Assembly (NCBI RefSeq): GCF_020991275.1
Contig: NZ_JAJLQY010000001.1
Location: 682,001 to 746,000 of the forward strand
Direction: 5' to 3'
From: Actinocorallia sp. API 0066
Lineage (GTDB): Bacteria; Actinomycetota; Actinomycetes; Streptosporangiales; Streptosporangiaceae
DNA: 64,000 nt
Below the pieces are notes generated by a model. The model saw nothing but the letters and a program-made list of their open reading frames with translations. It had not been told where the DNA came from and made no database searches. Positions 1 through 10,374 of this stretch are shown here, one piece after another; within the stretch, counting starts at the first letter, position 1; each line of letters begins with the position of its first letter. The translations under genes and the position numbers were made by a program.

Positions 1-2267
<2,267 letters not shown>

Positions 2268-3248
2268 ATGAGAGCACGGATCGCGGGCGTCGCCGCCTAT
2301 CTGCCGGAACACACGGTGTCCAGCGCCGAGGTGGAGGCGCGGGTCGGGCCCTACCGCCCCCACCCGACGATCGTCGAGCGGATGACGGGCATCCGCGCCC
2401 GCCACGTGATGCGCGCCGACCAGCAGGCGTCCGACCTCGCCGTGGAGGCCGCCGCCAAACTCCTCGCCGACTCGGGGGAGCGGCCCGACCTCCTCGTCTT
2501 CGGATCCGCCTCCCAGGACCTCATCGAGCCCGCGACGGCCCACATCGTCGCGGCCAAGCTCGGCCTCACCTGCCCGGTGTTCGACGTCAAGAACGCCTGC
2601 AACAGCTTCCTCAACGGCATGCAGGTCGCCGACGCCCTCATCCGCACCGGCGCCTACCGCCGGGTGCTCGTCTGCACGGGAGAGAGCCCCTCGCGGGCGG
2701 TCCGGTGGGAGGTGCGCGACCGCGCGCAGTTCGTGGACGCCTTCGCGGGCTACACGCTCTCCGACGGGGGCGCCGCGATGCTCCTGGAGGCCGCGCCCAC
2801 AGGGCTGTTCGCGTTCGACTTCGCGGCCGTCTCGGCGTCCTGGCAGGTCGGCACCCTCCCGGCCGGGGGGTCGATGCACCCGCGCGACCCGGATTACACC
2901 TACTTCTCCGGCGACGGACGCAAGCTGAAGGACGCCTTCCTCGGTCGCGGCCCCGACCTCTGGCTCGACGCGCTCGATAGGCACGGCCTCACCTGGGACG
3001 ACTTCAAGGTGGTCCTCGTGCACCAGGTGACCGTCCCCTACCTGGAGACGCTCAGGGCGATCCTCGGGATCCCCGCCGACCGGCTCGTCGTCACGCTGCC
3101 CGAGCACGGGAACGTCGCGTCCGCCACGATGCCGCTCCAGCTCGCGCAGGCCGTCGCCGAAGGGCGGCTCACGCCGGGCGACAAGGTCGCCTTCGTGGGG
3201 CTCGCGGGCGGGGTAAGCCTGGGCGTCGCCTTCGCCGAGTGGTCTTGA
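2268..3248 (+). CDS. OleA-like thiolase-fold condensing enzyme
   Basis: KAS III/thiolase-fold enzyme of 326 residues. It matches OleA, which joins two fatty acyl-CoAs head to head into a beta-keto acid, better than FabH. Catalytic Cys is C111 (VKNACNSF), His H252 (LVHQVTVP) and Asn N282 (EHGNVAS). The OleA-specific glutamate, which reaches across the dimer, is present as E87 (DLIEPAT). ATG 2268 is preferred to an in-frame GTG 36 nt upstream because OleA homologues begin close to IAGVAAYLP. First gene of a co-directional block with a glycosyltransferase, P450, OleC-like and OleD-like genes. A KAS III that primes another pathway is the alternative. Confidence 0.8.
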   Translation: MRARIAGVAAYLPEHTVSSAEVEARVGPYRPHPTIVERMTGIRARHVMRADQQASDLAVEAAAKLLADSGERPDLLVFGSASQDLIEPATAHIVAAKLGLTCPVFDVKNACNSFLNGMQVADALIRTGAYRRVLVCTGESPSRAVRWEVRDRAQFVDAFAGYTLSDGGAAMLLEAAPTGLFAFDFAAVSASWQVGTLPAGGSMHPRDPDYTYFSGDGRKLKDAFLGRGPDLWLDALDRHGLTWDDFKVVLVHQVTVPYLETLRAILGIPADRLVVTLPEHGNVASATMPLQLAQAVAEGRLTPGDKVAFVGLAGGVSLGVAFAEWS

Positions 3249-3258
3249 GGGGGCTTCG

Positions 3259-3993
3259 ATGAACCTGTGGGTGGTCGTCCCGGCCTACAACGAGGAGAAG
3301 TCCATCGGCGCGACGCTGGCGCGGCTCGCCCAGCAGACCGACCGCGACTTCACCACGCTCGTCGTGGACAACGGCAGCACCGACCGGACCGCCGAGATCG
3401 TCCGGGGGTTCCCCGGCGTCCGGCTCATCGCCGAGGCCGAGAAGGGCACCGGCTGCGCCGCCGACAGCGGGTTCCGGCACGCGATCCTCAACGGCGCCAC
3501 GCACGTCGCCCGCACCGACGCCGACTGCCTGCCCGACGACGCCTGGACGGCGGCCGTCCGCGCCGCCTTCGCGTCCGGCCTGGAGATGGCGAGCGGCCCG
3601 CTGCGGCCCCGCACCGACGAGTTCCCGCTCCGGCTCTGGGAACGGCGGCTGCTGCCCGCCGTGGTGTCCCTCGCCGCGACGTTCGGGAGGTTCCGGCCCG
3701 GCAACCGCGACCCGGAGTACCTCGGGCCGTACGTGATGATGCCGGGCTGCAACCTGGCCATCACCGCCGCCCTGTACGAGAAGGCGGGCGGCTTCCCCAG
3801 GACCCGGATCGAGGACGTCCACGAGGACAGGGCGCTGGTCAACCGGGTCCGCAAGACGACCCGTGCGTACGGGCTGCGCAAGGACATGACCGTGTACGGC
3901 TCCGTCAGGCGGCTGCGCGCCTACGGCCTCACCGGGACGCTCGCCTGGTACGCCGACCACAGGTACCGGCCCGAAGTTGTGGACATCCGGTGA
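3259..3993 (+). CDS. family 2 glycosyltransferase
   Basis: GT-A fold glycosyltransferase of 244 residues. The N-terminus VVVPAYNEEKSIGATL, the nucleotide-binding VVDNGSTDRT, a DxD-type metal motif (RTDADC) near residue 90 and a later acidic ED pair (IEDVHEDRAL) are visible. No signal peptide or obvious membrane segment was seen. It starts 10 nt after the OleA-like stop and its stop overlaps the next P450 start (GTGA). The context suggests it glycosylates the product or an intermediate. A polyprenyl-phosphate glycosyltransferase is possible, but the usual C-terminal helices are absent. Confidence 0.85.
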   Translation: MNLWVVVPAYNEEKSIGATLARLAQQTDRDFTTLVVDNGSTDRTAEIVRGFPGVRLIAEAEKGTGCAADSGFRHAILNGATHVARTDADCLPDDAWTAAVRAAFASGLEMASGPLRPRTDEFPLRLWERRLLPAVVSLAATFGRFRPGNRDPEYLGPYVMMPGCNLAITAALYEKAGGFPRTRIEDVHEDRALVNRVRKTTRAYGLRKDMTVYGSVRRLRAYGLTGTLAWYADHRYRPEVVDIR

Positions 3994-5213
3994 CCCGCGC
4001 CTCGCACTGGGAGCGGCGGCTCTACCTGAGCGCCCACCCCTTCGCCTACCCGCTGCTGCGCGGCCTGGACCGGCTCGGCGCGGCGGTCCGGGTGCCGGGC
4101 GTGGGCGTCGTCGTCAACGACCCGGAGACGGCCCGCGCCGTCCTGCTCGACGGCGAGGTCTTCCGCAAGGACGGCCCCGGCTCTCCCGGCGACCTGTGGA
4201 CGCCGATCCTGGGCCCGTCCGTCCTGCTCAACATGGAGGGCGAGGCACACCGGGCGCTGCGTAGGAAACTCGCCGAGCTGTTCACGCCCGCTTCCACGGC
4301 CGCCCTGTGCGCCCGAGTCCTCGCCGAGCCGCTACGGGAGCTGTCCGCGCGGCTGGAGGGCGGCGAACCCGTCGACCTTGTGGACACGATGCGGGTGATG
4401 GCCGGAGGCGTCATCTGCGAGGTGATCGGCCTGCCCGACATCGACGAGCGGGCCTGCCGCGCGATGTTCGAGGCGGGCGAGCGGATCGTCTCCATGGTCG
4501 GCCTCCGCACCAGGACGCTCGGCCCCGCCCAGGTCGCGGTGGCCCGCGAGGTGCTCGACCCGATCGGCGAGACGGCGGCGCGGGCGTTCCGGGCCGGGGA
4601 CGAGCGGACCGTCATGGGCCGTATGCGCTCCCTCGGCCTGTCCGAGGGCGAAGCGCGCGGCGCGGCCGGAGCCTTCTTCCTCACCGGCACCGAAACCGTC
4701 GCGACGCTCGTGCCACGCCTCGTCGCCCTGCTGCACGACACCGGGCTCCTCGCCCGGGTCGCCGCCGACCGCGCGCTCCTGGACCCGGCGATAGACGAGG
4801 CGATGCGCGTCACCACACCCACGCCCGTCATGCTCCGCAGCGTCCACGCCGACGCGAAGGTCGGCCGCGTGAGGGTGCGCCCCGGCGACCGCGTCCTCAT
4901 CGCCACCCACAACTGCTGCCGCTCCCTGGGCCCGTTCGCGCTGGAGCCGTCCCCGGCCAAGGCCGCGCTGCGCCGCCTCTGGTTCGGCGCGGGCCCGCAC
5001 TTCTGCCTCGGCTACCCCCTCGCGCACGCCGAGATCCACGCCGTCATGACCACACTCCTCGACCACGCCCCTCTGACGATCACCTCACGCACCCCCGCCA
5101 AGAACGTCCTCATCCCGACGTACGCCTCCCTCACCCTCCACCGCGCCCCCGACGCTGTGCCGGGAACCGAAGCCGAACCTGCGGGAGAGACAACGCGAGG
5201 GGGTGCGGCGTGA
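3990..5213 (+). CDS. cytochrome P450, ole-like cluster
   Basis: P450 of 407 residues with I-helix TGTET (FFLTGTETVATL) and heme loop FGAGPHFCLGYPLAH. GTG start at 3990 overlaps the glycosyltransferase stop; its own stop overlaps the GTG of the OleC-like ligase, so translation is coupled. It is paralogous to the divergent P450 at 934-2103 (shared PTYxSL tail and WFGAG motif). In this context it probably oxidises the acyl chains or the condensed product. Neither P450 has a visible CYP125/CYP142 signature, so a role in steroid C27 oxidation is not favoured. Confidence 0.9.
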   Translation: MTRASHWERRLYLSAHPFAYPLLRGLDRLGAAVRVPGVGVVVNDPETARAVLLDGEVFRKDGPGSPGDLWTPILGPSVLLNMEGEAHRALRRKLAELFTPASTAALCARVLAEPLRELSARLEGGEPVDLVDTMRVMAGGVICEVIGLPDIDERACRAMFEAGERIVSMVGLRTRTLGPAQVAVAREVLDPIGETAARAFRAGDERTVMGRMRSLGLSEGEARGAAGAFFLTGTETVATLVPRLVALLHDTGLLARVAADRALLDPAIDEAMRVTTPTPVMLRSVHADAKVGRVRVRPGDRVLIATHNCCRSLGPFALEPSPAKAALRRLWFGAGPHFCLGYPLAHAEIHAVMTTLLDHAPLTITSRTPAKNVLIPTYASLTLHRAPDAVPGTEAEPAGETTRGGAA

Positions 5214-6718
5214 GCCTGGTGCGGGAGGTGCTCGAACGGGCCGCCGAGCGGCCTGACGACGTCGCGCTGATCTCCGGCGAAGGGGAGCGGCTCACCTACG
5301 GGGAGCTGCGGCGACGCGTCCTGGCGGTGCGCGACGGGTTCCGCGACGAGGGACTCGAAGACGGGGACGGCGTGCTGTTCTCGGTGCGGCCCTCGCCCGA
5401 GGCGCTCGTGCTGGCGCTGGGCGTGGTCGCGGCGGGCGGGGTCGTGGTGTTCGCCGACCCCGGCGCTGGCCCCGAGATGTTCGAGGCCCGGCTCGGGCTC
5501 GCCCAGCCCCGCTGGTCGGCCGCCGAGTCGCTGCTGTACGCGGCGAGCCGCATCGGCCCCGTACGGGCCTACGCGCGCCGCCGGGGCCTCCTGCTGCCCC
5601 GGCTGGCCGGACTGCCCCTCAGGCACGTCTACAGCGGCCGCTGGCTGCCCGGCGTGCCGCGCGGCGCCCGCCCGCTGGACGCCTGGGCGCGGCGCGAGCC
5701 GTCCGCCGCGCCCCTCCGGGAGCCGGGGCCCGCCGACCCGGCCGTGGTGATCTTCACCTCCGGCACGACGGCCGCGCCCCGCGCCGTGGTGCACACCGAG
5801 CGGTCCCTGGCGGCCGGGCTCGGCCTGTTCCGGGCGCGGGTGCCGCTGCGGCCCGGCGACGTCGTGCACACCGACCAGCTCATGCTGGGCCTGCCGACGC
5901 TCGTCGCCGGGGCCTGCTGGTCGCTGCCGCCGCTCGGCTGCCCGCCCGCGCGGTTCCGCGCCGACCTGGCGGCCCGCCGCGCCACGCACACGTTCTGCGT
6001 CCCCGTCCACCTCGCCGAGATCCTCGACGCGGCCCCGGACGGCCTGCCCGAGACGCTCAGGTACGTCCTCCTGGGCGCCGCGCCCGCTCCCGCCGGGATC
6101 CTCCGACGGGCCGTGGCTGCCGCTCCGAAGGCGGAGGTCCTGTCCGTGTACGCGATGACGGAGATCGTCCCCGTCGCGATCGCAGCGGCCGGGGAGAAGA
6201 TCGCGCACGCGGAGGGCACGGAAGGCGGCGATCTCCTGGGTGCCCCGCTTCCGGGCGTGGAAGTACGGGTCGCCGAGGACGGCGAGCTGTTCCTGGGCGG
6301 GCCGAACCTGTGCCTGGGCTATCTGGGGGAGGAGGGGCACACCGAGCTGGCCACGGGGGATCTGGCCAGGTTGGAGGGGGAAAGGCTGGTTCTGCTGGGA
6401 AGGAAGAAGGACATGGTTATTCGGGGGAAGTTCAATCTTTATCCGGGAATGTATGAACCGGCCGTGATGGCCCTGGACGGCGTGCGGGAGGCCGCCTTTG
6501 TGGGCGTCGCCGACGCCGAGACCGGCGACGAGGAGGTCGTCCTTGTGGTCACCGGTGACGTCGACACCGACGAGTTGGCGGTCCGCCTGAAGGACGTGCT
6601 GGACGCCGGGGCCTGGCCGGACCGGATCGTGCGCGTCGAGGAGTTGCCCTACGGCGGCAGGGGACGCAAACTCGACCGGAATGTCCTGCGAGGGATGGTC
6701 GCGCCAGGGGAGGTGTGA
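5210..6718 (+). CDS. OleC-like AMP-dependent synthetase (beta-lactone synthetase candidate)
   Basis: ANL-superfamily enzyme of 502 residues. ATP-binding P-loop IFTSGTTAAPRAVVH is near residue 183, an adenylate motif YAMTEIVPVA near 320, GDLARLEGERLVLLGRKKDM in the hinge and a C-terminal GGRGRKLDRN lysine. The MTEIVPVA...GDLLGAPLPGVEV stretch parallels the ATEALPVAS...VGRPVPS region of OleC, which closes beta-hydroxy acids into beta-lactones. OleC identity rests also on the flanking OleA- and OleD-like genes. GTG start overlaps the P450 stop (GTGA), and the stop overlaps the next ATG. An ordinary fatty acyl-CoA ligase remains possible. Confidence 0.75.
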   Translation: MSLVREVLERAAERPDDVALISGEGERLTYGELRRRVLAVRDGFRDEGLEDGDGVLFSVRPSPEALVLALGVVAAGGVVVFADPGAGPEMFEARLGLAQPRWSAAESLLYAASRIGPVRAYARRRGLLLPRLAGLPLRHVYSGRWLPGVPRGARPLDAWARREPSAAPLREPGPADPAVVIFTSGTTAAPRAVVHTERSLAAGLGLFRARVPLRPGDVVHTDQLMLGLPTLVAGACWSLPPLGCPPARFRADLAARRATHTFCVPVHLAEILDAAPDGLPETLRYVLLGAAPAPAGILRRAVAAAPKAEVLSVYAMTEIVPVAIAAAGEKIAHAEGTEGGDLLGAPLPGVEVRVAEDGELFLGGPNLCLGYLGEEGHTELATGDLARLEGERLVLLGRKKDMVIRGKFNLYPGMYEPAVMALDGVREAAFVGVADAETGDEEVVLVVTGDVDTDELAVRLKDVLDAGAWPDRIVRVEELPYGGRGRKLDRNVLRGMVAPGEV

Positions 6719-7650
6719 TGCGGGTTGCCGTGACCGGTGCGTCCGGGTTCGTCGGCGGCGCCGTCTGCCGTGAGCTCGTCGCCCGTGGGGCCAGGGTCCA
6801 CGCCTACGGCCGCAGGGCCGCGGTCCGGGCCGAACACGTGGCGGACGCCCGCTACCGGTCCTGGGACCTCGCCAGGGGGCCGCTGGACCCGGCCCCCTCG
6901 GTGGACGTCGTGGTGCACTGCGCGGGCAGCGTCACCGACTGGGGGCCGATCCCCGGGTTCTTCGAGGTCAACCTCGACGGCACGAGGAACGCCCTGGCCA
7001 GCTTCCCGGGTACCCGTTTTGTCCATGTGAGCACGGCGAGCGTCTACGACCCCTACCGGCCGACGGTCATGGCCACCGAGGACGAGGCGCCCGTCCGCCG
7101 CTACGTCAACGCCTACGGGGCCTCCAAGGCGGCGGCCGAGCGCGCCGTCCTGAAGTCGGGGGCCGAGAGCGTCATCCTGCGCCCGCACGCCGTCTACGGG
7201 CCCGGAGACACCACTTTGCTGCCGCGCGTCGAGGCGTCCGTGCGGGGGCCGTTCCTGTTCGCCGTCGGCACGGGCAGGCAGCGGATCAGCCTGACCAGCG
7301 TCGGCAACCTCGTGCGGGCGTGTGTGCTGGCCTGCGAGCGGCCCGGCGTGAGCGGCGTGTTCAACGTGACCGACGCCGAGCCCGTCGTGCTCGACGACGC
7401 GCTCGCGGTGATCCTCGCCGAACGCGGCATCGAGGCCGAGCGGATCTACCTGCCCGCCGGGCCCGCGCTGCGGCTGGCCGCCGTGGTCGAGGGCCTGCAC
7501 CTGCTGGCCGGGGCGCGCCGCCCGCCGCGGCTGACCCGGTACGCGCTCGGGCACCTGGCCGTCGAGCGCACCCTGGACCTCACCGCGGCGCGCACCCGCC
7601 TGGGCTACCGCCCGGAGCCGACGTCCTTCGCGGGCGCCTACTCCTGGTGA
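6718..7650 (+). CDS. OleD-like NAD(P)-dependent reductase, 3beta-HSD/epimerase family
   Basis: Extended SDR of 310 residues: Rossmann motif TGASGFVGG at 6-14, catalytic Tyr133 and Lys137 (YGASK) and an upstream Ser in VHVSTAS. Family member OleD reduces the beta-keto acid made by OleA to a beta-hydroxy acid. The pattern NLDGTRN..., STASVYDP, RPHAVYGPGD resembles OleD closely. ATG 6718 overlaps the ligase stop and follows AGGGGAGG. The set OleA, OleC, OleD without the OleB beta-lactone decarboxylase suggests that a beta-lactone could be retained. Last gene of the block; a DUF397 gene converges from the right. Confidence 0.78.
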   Translation: MRVAVTGASGFVGGAVCRELVARGARVHAYGRRAAVRAEHVADARYRSWDLARGPLDPAPSVDVVVHCAGSVTDWGPIPGFFEVNLDGTRNALASFPGTRFVHVSTASVYDPYRPTVMATEDEAPVRRYVNAYGASKAAAERAVLKSGAESVILRPHAVYGPGDTTLLPRVEASVRGPFLFAVGTGRQRISLTSVGNLVRACVLACERPGVSGVFNVTDAEPVVLDDALAVILAERGIEAERIYLPAGPALRLAAVVEGLHLLAGARRPPRLTRYALGHLAVERTLDLTAARTRLGYRPEPTSFAGAYSW

Positions 7651-7692
7651 GAGCAGGGCCGACGCCCCAGGGGAGCGCGGCCCCGCGAGGGT

Positions 7693-7992
7693 TCACGGCT
7701 GCCCGGACGGGCCGGGCTCGGCGTCCTGGGGCAGGTCCTCGGGCAGGTCCTCAAGGAGGTCGTCGAACTCGCCGTCCTTGACGCCGAGTACGAACGCCTC
7801 CCACTCGCCCTCGGTGAAGTACAGGCGCGGCCCGTCAGGCTCTGCCGCGTTGCTCATGACGATGGCCTGGGTGCCCGGCAGGAAGATCTTGTTGTCCTTG
7901 CGGATCTCGTCCGGCACCTCCTCGGAGGGGATGAACTCGATCACGACGCTGTCCTCGCCGTCGCCGTAGCGTTCGATGCGGTGCTCGCTCAT
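7693..7992 (-). CDS. DUF397 domain protein
   Basis: Acidic 99-residue protein whose C-terminal half holds the DUF397 pattern (GPRLYFTEGEWEAFVLGVKDGEFD). The rest is rich in Asp/Glu. ATG at 7992 (MSEHRIERYG) was chosen over the longer in-frame extension. DUF397 proteins of actinomycetes usually sit beside XRE-type regulators; none is adjacent here, so this is an orphan copy. The function is unknown; roles in morphological or antibiotic control have been proposed for the family. Confidence 0.85.
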   Translation of the reverse strand: MSEHRIERYGDGEDSVVIEFIPSEEVPDEIRKDNKIFLPGTQAIVMSNAAEPDGPRLYFTEGEWEAFVLGVKDGEFDDLLEDLPEDLPQDAEPGPSGQP

Positions 7993-8053
7993 GCTCACAG
8001 CGTAGTGTCCGGCCGCCGTGCCGAACGCCGGAAATCCACAAGCCGTCCGGCGG

Positions 8054-8638
8054 TCAGAACCCGGCGAGGAGCCGTTCGGCGGTGACCTCAAGGCGGACGT
8101 GCGTCTCCTCCGGGGTGGCGTGCCCGCGCAGGATCTCGATCATCTCCATCACCCACACGCTGTTCAGCGCGCCGACCAGGGTGCGCTGCTCGTCGGTGGC
8201 CTCGCCCTCGGAGGCGACCCGCAGCAGCATGCCCGTCATCCGGGACCCGAAGTTGGTCTTGACGTCCGACAGCAGCAGCGACCGGATGAGCGCGTCGGCC
8301 AACTCGGGCTCCCGCAGCAGGCCGCGGGTGGCCCGCATGAGCAGCTCGACGGCCCTGGACGCGGGCGTGGACGAGCCGGGAGGGCGCCGCTCCATGCTGC
8401 CTTCGAGGAGGTCCATCTCCTCACTGACGACGGCCACCACGAGGTCCATCTTGGACGGGAAGTAGCGGTAGAGCGTGCCGAGGGCGACTCCGGCCCGCTC
8501 GGCGACCGTGCGCATCTGCATCGCCTCGACCCCGCCGCGCGAGGCCAGCGCGGCGGCCGCCTGCACGATGCGCTTGCGGCGCTGGTGCTGGCTGCGCGCG
8601 CGGGTCGGGGTCGGCGCCTGAGCCGGATCGGTAGTCAC
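8054..8638 (-). CDS. kstR: KstR-like TetR-family repressor
   Basis: TetR regulator of about 194 residues. The helix-turn-helix QMRTVAERAGVALGTLYRYF and preceding HQRRKRIVQAAAALASRGG closely follow recalled M. tuberculosis KstR, which represses cholesterol catabolism and is relieved by steroid-CoA esters. GTG 8638 is given as start; an in-frame GTG at 8659 is equally possible and would place the start only 5 nt from a KstR-like box. It is divergent from the fadD17-like operon with an intergenic region holding two KstR-like palindromes, consistent with autoregulation. The match and the three boxes make KstR more likely than another TetR family. Confidence 0.85.
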   Translation of the reverse strand: MTTDPAQAPTPTRARSQHQRRKRIVQAAAALASRGGVEAMQMRTVAERAGVALGTLYRYFPSKMDLVVAVVSEEMDLLEGSMERRPPGSSTPASRAVELLMRATRGLLREPELADALIRSLLLSDVKTNFGSRMTGMLLRVASEGEATDEQRTLVGALNSVWVMEMIEILRGHATPEETHVRLEVTAERLLAGF

Positions 8639-8663
8639 AGCCGCCCATTCTAGGCCCACGGGC

Positions 8664-8677
8664 GAGAACCTGTTATC
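8664..8677. promoter_or_regulatory. KstR-like operator at kstR start
   Basis: GAGAACCTGTTATC matches TAGAACNNGTTCTA at 9 of 12 defined positions, with the AGAAC..GTT core intact. It lies immediately upstream of the kstR start, where an autoregulatory site would be expected. Weaker than the two other boxes. Confidence 0.5.
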
Positions 8678-8744
8678 TCCCGCGCCGCCCGGATGCCGCC
8701 CGCTCCACCTACGTTCCCCAGGGGCGTTCCTCCGGTATGGACAG

Positions 8745-8766
8745 AAACTAGAATCTGTTCTAGTTT
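8745..8766. promoter_or_regulatory. KstR-like operator for fadD17-chsE-chsH-ltp2 operon
   Basis: Near-perfect 22-bp palindrome: AAACTAGAA, four central bases TCTG, then TTCTAGTTT. The inner 14 bases (8749-8762) match the KstR consensus at 11 of 12 defined positions, the best site in the window. It ends 15 nt before the ATG of the fadD17-like gene, so it probably overlaps the promoter. Confidence 0.8.
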
Positions 8767-8781
8767 GCTCGTGATCCGGCG

Positions 8782-10374
8782 ATGGAAGGGGGCAGTTTGA
8801 GCACCGTCACCGCCCTGCTGGCCGCCAGGAGCGCCGACGACGCACCGGGCCTCACCTTCGAGGGCCGTACCTGGACCTGGCATGAGCTGGTCGGAGAGTG
8901 CGCCGCCCGCGCGCACTGGCTGCGCGGTCTGCGCGCGGCCGAACCGGGACGTCCCGCGCACCTCGGCGTGCTGCTCGACAACGTTCCCGAGATGCTGTTC
9001 CTGTTGGGCGGCGCCGCGCTGTCGGGAACGGTCCTGGTCGCGCTCAACACGACGCGCACCCCCGACCGGCTCGCCGCCGACGCGCGGCGCGCGGACTGTG
9101 ACCTGATTCTCACCGAGCCCGCGCACCTGGCCGCCGCGCGGGAGGCGGGTGAAGGCGCCGGGCTGGACGTCATCGACTACGAGGACCCCGCCTACGCCGC
9201 CCTGCTCTCCCCGCACAAGGGCGAGCCCTTCCCCGACGTCGCGGCTGAGCCGGGGACGCTCCTCATGCTCATCTTCACCTCCGGGACGTCCGGCGACCCC
9301 AGGGCGGTCCGGATCACCCACCGCAAGATCGCGGTACCCGGCGAGAACCTCGCGGGCCGCCTGGTGAACCGCGCTGACGTCGTCTACAGCCCGATGCCGC
9401 TCTTCCACAGCGGCGCGATCATGGCGGCGGTCGCGCCCGCCCTCGCCGCCGGGGCGCACCTGGTGCTGCGCCGCCGCTTCTCCGCCTCAGGGCTGCTGCC
9501 CGACCTGCGCGCGCACGGCGCCACCTACATGCACTACGTGGGCAAGGCACTGTCCTACGCGCTCATCGCGACGCCCGAGAAGGTGGACAACCCGCTACGG
9601 ATCGCCTTCGGCAACGAGGCCGCGCCCGCCGAGCAGGCCGCCTTCGGCGAGAAGTACGGCTGCCTCGTCATCGACGCCTACGGCTCCACCGAGACGGCCA
9701 TCTCCTTCAGCCCCGACCCCTTCGGGCCGCCGGGCGCGCTCGGGAAGCTCACCGAGGGCGTCGCCATCCTGGACCCCGCGACGGGCGAGCCGTGCCCTCC
9801 CGGCGTGACGGGCGAACTCGTCGCCACCTCCGACAACGGCCTCTTCGACGGCTACTACCGCGACGCCGCCCCCGACCGCACCCGCGAAGGCATGTTCTGG
9901 AGCGGCGACCACGCCTACGCCGACGAGAACGGCTACGTCTTCTTTGTGGGCCGCTCCCTGGACCGGCTCAGGGTGGACGGCGAGAACTTCGGCGCGGCCG
10001 AGGTGGAACGGGCGCTCGGCGCGGACCTGCCCGGCCCGTTCGCCGTCTACGGCGTGCCCGACACGGCGGCGGGCGACCAGGTGATGCTCGCCGTCACCGG
10101 CGCGTTCGACCCCGAGGCGTTCGGCGCCCTCGCCGGACGGCTGAACCCCAAGTGGATGCCCCGGTTCGTCCGGGTCTGCCGGGAGTTCCCGCTGACCGCC
10201 TCCAACAAGATCCTCAAGCGGACGCTCGCCGCGCGGGCGTGGCTGACCGACGACCCGGTCTGGTACCGGCCCGGCCGCGCCCCCGCCTACCGCCCGCTCA
10301 CCCCCGACGACGTCACGGCCCTGCACGCGGACCTGGTCCGCACCGGCCGAACCCACCTCCTGGAAGGGCGCTGA
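8782..10374 (+). CDS. fadD17: FadD17-like steroid acyl-CoA synthetase
   Basis: ANL-family ligase of 530 residues. P-loop LIFTSGTSGDPRAV is near residue 162, followed by HRKIAVPGENL, MPLFHSGAIM, RRRFSASG and YVGKALSYAL, a run of motifs matching recalled FadD17. M. tuberculosis FadD17 activates steroids with a shortened C-24 carboxylate side chain. C-terminal lysine motif is SNKILKR. ATG 8782 is taken as start; a TTG at 8797 with GGAAGGGGG just upstream is a credible alternative. First gene of an operon behind the strongest KstR-like box; the next ATG directly follows the TGA. Confidence 0.82.
   Translation: MEGGSLSTVTALLAARSADDAPGLTFEGRTWTWHELVGECAARAHWLRGLRAAEPGRPAHLGVLLDNVPEMLFLLGGAALSGTVLVALNTTRTPDRLAADARRADCDLILTEPAHLAAAREAGEGAGLDVIDYEDPAYAALLSPHKGEPFPDVAAEPGTLLMLIFTSGTSGDPRAVRITHRKIAVPGENLAGRLVNRADVVYSPMPLFHSGAIMAAVAPALAAGAHLVLRRRFSASGLLPDLRAHGATYMHYVGKALSYALIATPEKVDNPLRIAFGNEAAPAEQAAFGEKYGCLVIDAYGSTETAISFSPDPFGPPGALGKLTEGVAILDPATGEPCPPGVTGELVATSDNGLFDGYYRDAAPDRTREGMFWSGDHAYADENGYVFFVGRSLDRLRVDGENFGAAEVERALGADLPGPFAVYGVPDTAAGDQVMLAVTGAFDPEAFGALAGRLNPKWMPRFVRVCREFPLTASNKILKRTLAARAWLTDDPVWYRPGRAPAYRPLTPDDVTALHADLVRTGRTHLLEGR

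Noticed and set aside
2268..7650. PKS or NRPS cluster
   Set aside because: No ketosynthase of type I/II, adenylation-condensation modules or carrier domains in this block; the condensing enzyme is of the OleA/KAS III type.
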